Positions 1 through 4,760 of a stretch of 5,982 bases of DNA are shown here, in pieces. Both the position numbers and the translations under genes were made by a program. This DNA is from Candidatus Sabulitectum sp. GTDB lineage: Bacteria; Fermentibacterota; Fermentibacteria; Fermentibacterales; JCC-6. Numbering within the stretch: position 1 is the first letter of the stretch; each line of letters starts with the position of its first letter. The notes under the pieces are model-generated. The model worked only from the letters and a program-made list of their open reading frames with translations, had not been told where the DNA came from and did no database searches. The DNA is taken from assembly GCA_023136985.1 (NCBI GenBank), contig JAGLQD010000006.1:1-5982 (forward strand), written 5' to 3'.

Positions 1-303
1 CATTGCATCACAGTACCCGGTAACTGTTCTGATAGAATCGGAAAAAGACTCACCTTTTTTCTGCGAGGAAGAACCCGGATCGGCGAATCCGAACACACTG
101 CCCCCGAATTTCATCACAGCGGATTCAAATGAGAGCCTTGTTCTGGTTGATGGTTCGAAGAATAGAGATGCTATAGTCTTGTTCCCCAGACAACCCTGGT
201 GTTTGCCCGCTTTCACCTCTCCAGCTATTCTTACAATCATCCACAAGTCATCAATGTTCATGTCTCTCAGAGAGATCGTGTCTCGACCCTGGAATAAACT
301 CAC
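1..303 (-). CDS. pyrB: Aspartate carbamoyltransferase catalytic chain, N-terminal part (runs off the window)
   Basis: The first 101 codons are present and the rest lies beyond position 1. The enzyme joins carbamoyl phosphate to L-aspartate, the committed step of pyrimidine synthesis in the cytoplasm. The translation shows the carbamoyl-phosphate loop FEPSTRTRLSFES (residues 49-61, S52-T-R-T-R56) and the second active-site loop SSSQKKGES (78-86, with K83 as the likely catalytic-loop lysine), followed by DSIRTVTGYCDAM. The GFADPGSSS stretch and the KGES loop favour aspartate over ornithine carbamoyltransferase. The start is taken as GTG at 303-301 because AGGAGG (308-313 on the plus strand) lies four bases upstream; the first in-frame ATG is codon 15 and has no comparable site. 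The gene follows the HTH-EIIA gene with a 12-base gap, so the two probably share a transcript. Whether a regulatory chain (pyrI) follows cannot be seen. Family assignment is secure. Confidence 0.93.
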   Translation of the reverse strand, partial: MSLFQGRDTISLRDMNIDDLWMIVRIAGEVKAGKHQGCLGNKTIASLFFEPSTRTRLSFESAVMKFGGSVFGFADPGSSSQKKGESFSDSIRTVTGYCDAM

Positions 304-307
304 GGTT

Positions 308-313
308 CCTCCT
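308..313 (-). promoter_or_regulatory. Ribosome binding site of pyrB
   Basis: CCTCCT on the plus strand reads AGGAGG on the coding strand, a full anti-16S match. Its four-base spacing to GTG at 303 decides the non-ATG start of pyrB. It sits in the 12-base gap after the upstream stop codon. Confidence 0.8.
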
Positions 314-315
314 GT

Positions 316-1038
316 TCAGCTCTTTCCGCCGGAACTGATCACATCCAGTTCACGGCGATACACCATATCGAGAGCGTCTTCGTGCGAAACTGCAACGAGT
401 AGGTTCTCAATGAAATCGTTACTTCTAAGCAATCTGTTTAATCTGGCTAGAATATGTACATGTCTGTTTGGATCCGGGAAGAGAAGGAGAAAAAAGAGAG
501 ATGTCAGTCTTCCATTTGCCTCTCCAAAGGGGATAGGGTGTGGAGGTATGACCAGCAGAAGCAATTCCTTCTCTACATACAACTGTCTGATATCCAGAGG
601 GTGGATCAGCGCAGCTCCACACTTCAGTGCAGTTGATATCACTGTTTCTCTTTTCTCAAGTTGATCCCGTAACTCTGCAGCATCGTATACAGCTCCCCGC
701 TCAACAGCTTTCATGGAAATTGAGCGAAGTATGCTTGATCTTGTGGATGCTCTTTCAGGAAAGAAAATTTGGCTTTCAGAAAGAAGTTGAGTAATTCCGC
801 AAGAGAATGGATCCAGGCCTGCAATGTCAGCGGAGGAGTGGTCGGCACGCATGAGTCTTTCAGATGTCAGCGAAGTGAAATTCTCTGCAAGCCAGTTAAG
901 AATATCTTCTCTGGTAAAGACCCTGTGACCCTGACGATTAATACTCTTGAGTTTTGCGGACTTAAGAGCTTTTCTTGTGTCAGGGAGACTCTGTCCAAGG
1001 AATTTTGCTATATCGGTCTCCGAAAGGAACACACTCAT
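316..1038 (-). CDS. Helix-turn-helix / PTS EIIA (PtsN-type) fusion protein, probable regulator
   Basis: A 240-residue two-domain protein. Residues 1-55 (MSVFLSETDIAKFLG..., then RQGHRVFTREDILNWLAEN) resemble an excisionase/MerR-type winged helix-turn-helix. Residues about 80-230 resemble a PTS EIIA domain of the fructose/nitrogen class: ITQLLSESQIFFP opening, LEKRE, then GAALIHP with H146 where EIIA carries its phospho-histidine, and LFFLLLFPDPNRHVHILARL for the next strand and helix. Proteins of this architecture are known in other bacteria (Chlamydia has an HTH-bearing PtsN), usually annotated as PTS IIA-like regulators. No EI, HPr or sugar permease is in the window, so a signalling role is inferred. 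ATG at 1038 is chosen because GGGAGGG lies 11 bases upstream and a TATAAT box lies at 1085-1080. The frame could open at TTG 1080, but that codon overlaps the -10 box and has no ribosome site. It is divergent from pepT and upstream of pyrB. Confidence 0.82.
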   Translation of the reverse strand: MSVFLSETDIAKFLGQSLPDTRKALKSAKLKSINRQGHRVFTREDILNWLAENFTSLTSERLMRADHSSADIAGLDPFSCGITQLLSESQIFFPERASTRSSILRSISMKAVERGAVYDAAELRDQLEKRETVISTALKCGAALIHPLDIRQLYVEKELLLLVIPPHPIPFGEANGRLTSLFFLLLFPDPNRHVHILARLNRLLRSNDFIENLLVAVSHEDALDMVYRRELDVISSGGKS

Positions 1039-1049
1039 GCTGAAAAATA

Positions 1050-1056
1050 CCCTCCC
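1050..1056 (-). promoter_or_regulatory. Ribosome binding site of the HTH-EIIA gene
   Basis: CCCTCCC reads GGGAGGG on the coding strand, 11 bases before ATG at 1038. The spacing is a little long, but it is the only purine-rich site in the leader. It supports the 1038 start over the longer TTG-initiated frame. Confidence 0.55.
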
Positions 1057-1064
1057 GATGGTTG

Positions 1065-1081
1065 ATTGGTTGTCAGCCAAT
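1065..1081. promoter_or_regulatory. 17-bp near-perfect palindrome, candidate operator
   Basis: ATTGGTTGTCAGCCAAT has two 8-bp arms around a central T with a single mismatch (TTG versus CTG). It touches the minus-strand TATAAT (1080-1085), covers the expected start of that transcript, and abuts the plus-strand TATACT (1082-1087). This is where a dimeric repressor would block both divergent genes. The encoded HTH-EIIA protein is an obvious candidate ligand, but binding is inferred only from position. Confidence 0.45.
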
Positions 1082-1108
1082 TATACTAACTATCTTAAGC
1101 CTCTTGAA
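1080..1108 (-). promoter_or_regulatory. Predicted sigma-70-like promoter for the HTH-EIIA / pyrB transcript
   Basis: On the minus strand a perfect TATAAT lies at 1085-1080. Seventeen bases upstream, at 1108-1103, is TTCAAG, a weak -35. Transcription would begin near 1073 and give a leader of about 35 bases containing the ribosome site. The -10 is convincing and the -35 is poor, so an activator or extended contacts may be needed. Confidence 0.5.
1082..1087 (+). promoter_or_regulatory. Predicted -10 box of the pepT promoter
   Basis: TATACT matches the -10 consensus at five of six positions and would place the transcript start near 1094, about 25 bases before the pepT ATG. The best upstream -35-like hexamer, TTGATT at 1062-1067, is only 14 bases away, shorter than usual. 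The promoter is therefore weak or needs an activator, or the call is wrong. Confidence 0.35.
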
Positions 1109-1113
1109 AGGAG
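1106..1113 (+). promoter_or_regulatory. Ribosome binding site of pepT
   Basis: GAAAGGAG lies five bases before ATG at 1119. It decides the start: the frame is open back to a TTG at 1062, but the 19 extra codons would begin upstream of the predicted promoter and have no ribosome site. Confidence 0.8.
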
Positions 1114-1118
1114 CTTCA

Positions 1119-2336
1119 ATGAACCCAGTTGCAGAGAGATTTATAAGATACGCAGTTGTTTCAACTGCATCTGACCCTGACAGTTCCACAAGCCCAAGCA
1201 GTTCAAGACAGTTTGACCTTCTTAGAATTCTAGAAGAAGAACTTTCAGCATTCGGGATGGAGAATGTGCATTTGTCCTCTACCGGTGTTCTTTATGCCAG
1301 GGTTCCAGGGGGTAACTCAGCCGAAACAATAGGTCTTATTGCCCATGTGGATACTTCTCCAGAGTCTCCTGGCCAGGGAGTTGATCCCCAGTTGCACACT
1401 GATTGGGACGGCCTTCCAATTGCATTGAAAGAGGGAGTGGTCATCAATCCTGAAGAATGCTCTGACATGCTTCGTTACAAGGGTGGTACGATTATAACAA
1501 GTGATGGTACAACCCTTCTTGGATCTGATGATAAATCCGGTATTGCAATTATCATGGAAACATGCAAATGGCTTATTGCCAATCCAGACATGCCCCGCCC
1601 CGGGGTTGTAGTTGCTTTTACTCCTGATGAGGAAGTCGGTCGCGGTGTTGATAATTTTGATGTTGATCGTTTCGGAGCTGATTTCGCATACACAGTTGAT
1701 GGAGGAGAGGTAACTGAAGTATCCTCTGAAACTTTCAATGCATGGTCAGCCAACTGGAAGATCACCGGTAGAGAAGTTCATCCGGGAAGCGCTGCTGGAA
1801 GCATGGTCAATGCTGTGAGGATAGCAGGTGAACTGATCTCTCTCATGCGTTCGGAAGAAATGCCGGAGAACAGTTCAGGCAGAGAGGGTTTTGATTATCC
1901 ATTGTTTGTGAAAGGCACCACCGGGTCAGCTGAGGTAAAAGTAATACTCCGGGATTTTACAATTGAAGGAATGGTGGAAAGACGGAGAAGAATGGAAGCG
2001 ATCCGAGATTGTCTGGCGTCTCTGTTTGCAGGGTCTCAAATAGAGCTGACCATGAAAGAACAGTACAGCAATCCCGGTGAAATATTAAAGAAGGATAGAC
2101 GACTGGTTGATTATGCTCTGCAGGGCATGAGGCGCGCGGGGATTGAAGTTGCTGAAGGCTCCATAAGAGGTGGCACCGACGGCTCCAGGCTGAGCTTTAT
2201 GGGAGTTCCCACAGCAAATCTTCCCACAGGCGGTGAATTGTTTCATTCAAGGCGGGAATGGGTTGCAGAGAATGGGCTGGAAATTGCTTTTGAGGGCTTA
2301 AAGAATACGCTTGCCATATGGGGTGAAGCTCTCTGA
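1119..2336 (+). CDS. pepT: Peptidase T (tripeptide aminopeptidase, M20B zinc peptidase)
   Basis: A complete 405-residue protein, matching the usual PepT length of about 408. PepT is a cytoplasmic di-zinc enzyme that removes the N-terminal residue of tripeptides, a late step in peptide use. The M20 signature is intact: AHVDTSP with H76 and D78; LLGSDDKSG with D137 as the bridging metal ligand; AFTPDEEVG with E171 (general base) and E172 (ligand); YTVDGG with D194; and FHSRREW with H376 as the last ligand. REVHPGSAAGSMVNA (H221, lid domain), VILRDF, and IRGGTDGSRLSFMG with PTANLPTGG are also typical of PepT rather than other M20 families. These roles come from alignment by eye with the known enteric enzyme. 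The gene is divergent from the HTH-EIIA gene and appears monocistronic, ending in a hairpin that includes the stop codon. Nothing suggests loss of activity. Confidence 0.96.
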   Translation: MNPVAERFIRYAVVSTASDPDSSTSPSSSRQFDLLRILEEELSAFGMENVHLSSTGVLYARVPGGNSAETIGLIAHVDTSPESPGQGVDPQLHTDWDGLPIALKEGVVINPEECSDMLRYKGGTIITSDGTTLLGSDDKSGIAIIMETCKWLIANPDMPRPGVVVAFTPDEEVGRGVDNFDVDRFGADFAYTVDGGEVTEVSSETFNAWSANWKITGREVHPGSAAGSMVNAVRIAGELISLMRSEEMPENSSGREGFDYPLFVKGTTGSAEVKVILRDFTIEGMVERRRRMEAIRDCLASLFAGSQIELTMKEQYSNPGEILKKDRRLVDYALQGMRRAGIEVAEGSIRGGTDGSRLSFMGVPTANLPTGGELFHSRREWVAENGLEIAFEGLKNTLAIWGEAL

Positions 2337-2352
2337 GCTTCCCCCTTGCTTT
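2321..2352 (+). terminator. Probable intrinsic terminator after pepT
   Basis: GAAGCTC (2325-2331), loop TCT, GAGCTTC (2335-2341) is a perfect 7-bp stem. It extends by three G-C pairs (2321-2323 with 2343-2345) past one mismatch. TTGCTTT follows, a short and imperfect T-rich tract. The stem includes the pepT stop codon (2334-2336). The stem is strong but the T run is weak, so termination may be partial. Confidence 0.5.
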
Positions 2353-2374
2353 AGCTCAACTTTCTATCTATTAT
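2346..2374 (+). promoter_or_regulatory. Predicted sigma-70-like promoter of the exported NTF2-like gene
   Basis: TTGCTT (2346-2351) and TATTAT (2369-2374) are separated by 17 bases, the ideal spacing. The -10 matches consensus at five of six positions. Transcription would begin near 2381, giving a leader of about 28 bases. The -35 overlaps the T-rich tail of the pepT terminator. Confidence 0.45.
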
Positions 2375-2408
2375 CTGTCACGGTGGGTGCATATTCGAGA
2401 GGGGTATT

Positions 2409-2924
2409 ATGAGAGGGTTGGTTCTCGTACTGCTGGCTGTTTTAATTACGGCTGTCTCTTACGGGGAAGATGCAGAGTCTGATTCTTTGATCCGTGTGGT
2501 TGTTACAGATTTTATGTCTGCTCTTCAGACGGGAGAGGGCTCAGCGGCTTCGGAGTATTTTTCTTCCAATGCACTTGATCAGGTTGAGGTTATGCTGGTT
2601 TCAATAAAACACAACATTGACAACGATCCGGAAGCAGCCATGCGGCGTTTGAATGGTGTTGGCTACGCCATAGAACTTGATGTAGCAGAAGACTGGGAGA
2701 CAAAAGAATACCTTTCCGCAACACTTTCTCTTCCCATGATGGCAGCACGGTACGCACCTTATGAACTCGAAGTTAACTCAATTGAAGTAGATGGCCGGGA
2801 CGCCCTGGTGGAAATGGTTTTCCGCACAACAACCGGCGTAGAAATACCACAACAGGCTGTTTTGATATACGAAGGCGATACCTGGAAGATTTGCAGTTTT
2901 ATGGGAATTACTGCTTTCCCCTGA
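2409..2924 (+). CDS. Exported protein, probable NTF2-like fold, function unknown
   Basis: A 171-residue protein that I do not recognise as a named family. Residues 1-19 (MRGLVLVLLAVLITAVSYG) form a short positive start, a hydrophobic core and a plausible signal peptidase I site before E20. There is no lipobox cysteine, so the mature protein is probably soluble in the periplasm or secreted. The mature part begins with a helix (SLIRVVVTDFMSALQTGEGSA) and ends with alternating strands (ELEVNSIEVDGRDALVEMVF, then QQAVLIYEGDTWKICSF). This helix-then-sheet order, with a terminal G-D-x-W-K-I strand, is typical of NTF2-like/DUF4878-type proteins; this is a fold-level guess only. The only cysteine is C162, so no disulphide is possible. 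ATG is preceded by GAGAGGGG with a four-base spacer. The gene seems to have its own promoter and converges on the radical SAM gene with a six-base gap. Confidence 0.75.
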   Translation: MRGLVLVLLAVLITAVSYGEDAESDSLIRVVVTDFMSALQTGEGSAASEYFSSNALDQVEVMLVSIKHNIDNDPEAAMRRLNGVGYAIELDVAEDWETKEYLSATLSLPMMAARYAPYELEVNSIEVDGRDALVEMVFRTTTGVEIPQQAVLIYEGDTWKICSFMGITAFP

Positions 2925-2930
2925 CCGCCG

Positions 2931-3935
2931 TCACTGTTTTGCTTTTAAAACCTCCATGGTTCTCAATGTTACTTCCGGGCAATGCAGACAATTATCGGTA
3001 CTGATGAATTCCCCGTTTCTCAGTCTTGCGTACTCCGTTCCATACCAGACTTTGTTGAACCCTTCCATAACATTACCAACAGGGTATTCTGTATTCCAGT
3101 ACGGGCATGGAAAAACAGAGCCGTCCTGATCAATGAAAACAGTATCTTCCAGGTAAGGGCAGGGGTGCGATGATGTTCTGTCCGATAAATCACTGGAAAG
3201 ATGGAATTCTACTCCCAGCTCAGATGCAATTGCACGGGCTCGGGAAATTTCATACACTGCATGGTGGGAACTTGTGTCCACAACTTTGTCAAGGGTGTTT
3301 AACCCTTCGTATGGAACCAGCGGTACAGCGCCCACAGACAATGCTCCTATTCTGCCTGCCAGTTTCACAATATCGGCAAGCTCATTAAGATTGTCTTTCT
3401 GGAGGGTTGTACTGAAACCGATCATAGGGAAAAGCCCATTGCCTCTGCCGGCAATAATTCTGCTGGTCATCGTTAGTATTTTATCAAGATCAGCTCCATC
3501 TCTGATCAAACCATGTGTTTTGTTACTGGCTCCATCTATGGATATAAACAGACTGGTTGGTGGAAATTCAAGGATTATGCCTATGAGCTCTTCGGTGAGG
3601 AGTGTACCGTTAGTTACCATCTGCCTGTAGGGAACCCCGCTTTCATAAAGAGCCTGAAGATGTCGACTGAACTGCGGATTCGTCAGGGGTTCCGCTCCGC
3701 ATGATATCCCCACTGTTCTGGAAAGAGGAAAAACATCAGTTCTGATCTTCTGAAATACTTCGTCGCTCATGTGTTTCCATCTTCTTGATGGATCGTTGTC
3801 TGAAAGCCTCATGGGGCACATGGAACATCTTAAGTTACAGTGGTTTGTGGTATCCATTCTTACTGTGAGTCTGCGCCTTGGATGAACAGGTCTGAAGAAC
3901 GGGAACCGGTTTTTTCTTGCAATCAGTTTTTTCAG
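2931..3935 (-). CDS. Radical SAM protein with SPASM/twitch-like C-terminal cluster region
   Basis: A 334-residue protein if started at CTG 3935, or 308 if started at the first ATG (3857). Numbering here is from CTG. The radical SAM motif CxxxCxxC is C33, C37, C40 (NHCNLRCSMCP), where the 4Fe-4S cluster that cleaves SAM would sit. The SAM-contact motif usually written GGEP reads GAEP (79-82), followed by VTNGTLL and LFISIDGA barrel strands. The C-terminus has C259-x12-G-x4-C277 and C316-x2-C319, enough for one auxiliary cluster. That fits a twitch or reduced SPASM domain, since the later CX5CX3C part of full SPASM is missing. Relatives modify peptides, proteins or small molecules; the substrate is unknown and no precursor peptide is nearby. 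The CTG start is chosen because AAAGGAG (3942-3948) lies six bases upstream. The added residues, ending VHPRRRLTVR, have the lead-in strand such enzymes normally carry. Confidence 0.88.
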   Translation of the reverse strand: MKKLIARKNRFPFFRPVHPRRRLTVRMDTTNHCNLRCSMCPMRLSDNDPSRRWKHMSDEVFQKIRTDVFPLSRTVGISCGAEPLTNPQFSRHLQALYESGVPYRQMVTNGTLLTEELIGIILEFPPTSLFISIDGASNKTHGLIRDGADLDKILTMTSRIIAGRGNGLFPMIGFSTTLQKDNLNELADIVKLAGRIGALSVGAVPLVPYEGLNTLDKVVDTSSHHAVYEISRARAIASELGVEFHLSSDLSDRTSSHPCPYLEDTVFIDQDGSVFPCPYWNTEYPVGNVMEGFNKVWYGTEYARLRNGEFISTDNCLHCPEVTLRTMEVLKAKQ

Positions 3936-4065
3936 AATACTCTCCTTTCGAAGTGAAAATGATACTTCAACTGACCTGTGGTTGCAAATGGCAGGACAGG
4001 TGAATTATTGTACTGTTCAGGATTGTGCATTTTCGTTCTTCAACTGCTGATAATTAAGGGGTTTT
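3936..4065. promoter_or_regulatory. Divergent intergenic region with candidate back-to-back promoters
   Basis: This is the longest non-coding stretch, 130 bp. For the plus strand, TTGCAA (3982-3987) and TATTGT (4006-4011) are 18 bases apart and could serve the amidotransferase-like gene. For the minus strand, TACAAT (4012-4007) overlaps the same bases and could be the -10 for the radical SAM gene, but no good -35 is visible. A 6-bp inverted repeat (ACCTGT 3974-3979, ACAGGT 3996-4001) lies between and might be an operator or chance. GATAAT at 4049-4054 is too close to the plus-strand ribosome site to be a useful -10. No RNA gene or terminator is seen. Confidence 0.3.
3942..3948 (-). promoter_or_regulatory. 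Ribosome binding site implying a CTG start for the radical SAM gene
   Basis: CTCCTTT reads AAAGGAG on the coding strand. It is six bases from an in-frame CTG (3935-3933) and three from ATT (3938-3936). No in-frame ATG, GTG or TTG exists between the upstream stop codon and ATG 3857. The bases before ATG 3857 (cactcacagtaaga-like, purine-poor) offer no ribosome site. Confidence 0.6.
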
Positions 4066-4758
4066 ATGGTTGCGAATAAACCTGTTGCTGTTATTGACTA
4101 TTCCGTTGATGGCATTTCCGGAGGGCGAATAAGCTCGTGGCTTAAAGTCCCATTTACTGTAGTGAGGGTTGTTGAGGGTGAACCTTTTCCTTCTATCGCA
4201 GCAGAAGATCACAGTGCGGTTATTCATTCCGGATCTTCATATTCCATAATGGAGGACACTTTCTTTATGGAGGGTGCGATCTCTTTTGTGAAACGTTGTT
4301 CTGAAGCAGGTGTGCCGCAAATGGGCATATGTTATGGCCATCAGCTTCTTGCAAGGGCTACTGTTGGGATCGATGCTGTTGCCAGATGCAGAAGGATCGA
4401 GATAGGGTGGAGGAATATTCTTTTTCTTCCCCAGTGGTCTGCCGCAGGTATTTCAGGTGAAAAGGCCGTATGGCAATCCCATTATGATTGTGTGGTTGAA
4501 TTGCCAGCCGGTTCAGTGGTTACAGCAACCAACGGCCACACGGAGATTCAGGCTTTTGTGAACCACAGAATGCAATTGTTCGGTACACAGTTCCATCCGG
4601 AATTCGACCGTGTTCAGGGGAATGAGTGTTTTGCAGAGGATATAGAGCTTTTCACAAAGAACAACATGGATCTAGAAGCAGTTTTGGCCTCCGGACCGGG
4701 GTTTAATACAGGCGAGGTTGTCTTTGATCATTTTCTAAAGACTTTCAGACAGGAGTAA
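4066..4758 (+). CDS. Stand-alone class I glutamine amidotransferase-like protein
   Basis: A 230-residue single-domain protein with the full class I amidotransferase triad: C89 in the nucleophile elbow GICYGHQLLA, and H177 and E179 in FGTQFHPEF. The stretch AVWQSHYDCV (H139) and the opening VAVIDYS are also typical of the GuaA-type domain. Such domains normally release ammonia from glutamine for a partner synthase, but none is present. Stand-alone members include uncharacterised enzymes and gamma-glutamyl peptidases such as plant GGP1, so the substrate may be glutamine, a gamma-glutamyl peptide or something else. The part after about residue 185 (ECFAEDIELF...DHFLKTF) is helical, as in stand-alone relatives. 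AAGGGG lies four bases before ATG. The stop is two bases from the pepD start, and the pepD ribosome site lies inside this gene's last codons, so the two are almost surely an operon and possibly translationally coupled. Confidence 0.87.
   Translation: MVANKPVAVIDYSVDGISGGRISSWLKVPFTVVRVVEGEPFPSIAAEDHSAVIHSGSSYSIMEDTFFMEGAISFVKRCSEAGVPQMGICYGHQLLARATVGIDAVARCRRIEIGWRNILFLPQWSAAGISGEKAVWQSHYDCVVELPAGSVVTATNGHTEIQAFVNHRMQLFGTQFHPEFDRVQGNECFAEDIELFTKNNMDLEAVLASGPGFNTGEVVFDHFLKTFRQE
4751..4755 (+). promoter_or_regulatory. Ribosome binding site of pepD inside the end of the upstream gene
   Basis: AGGAG spans the final codons of the amidotransferase-like gene, with TAATA as a five-base spacer to ATG 4761. 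The arrangement suits reinitiation by ribosomes finishing the upstream gene. Confidence 0.75.
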
Positions 4759-4760
4759 TA

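Noticed and set aside
179..664. A 161-codon plus-strand open frame.
   Set aside because: It lies antisense to pyrB and the HTH-EIIA gene, both of which have clear family motifs. Its own translation has no recognisable domain and it lacks a ribosome site.
1062..1118. A longer pepT beginning at TTG 1062.
   Set aside because: The 19 extra codons overlap the palindrome and the predicted -10 box, and no ribosome site precedes them. The ATG at 1119 has GAAAGGAG and gives the family's normal length.
1475..1765. A 96-codon minus-strand open frame inside pepT.
   Set aside because: It is antisense to the catalytic core of pepT, is Ser/Pro/Thr-rich in a way typical of shadow frames, and has no ribosome site.
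2936..2951. A small inverted repeat (GTTTT...AAAAC) near the convergent gene ends, considered as a bidirectional terminator.
   Set aside because: The stem is only five base pairs, almost all A-T, and lies in the last codons of the radical SAM gene. It is too weak to support a call.
3274..3630. A 118-codon plus-strand open frame.
   Set aside because: It is a shadow of the radical SAM gene, whose motifs are conserved on the other strand.
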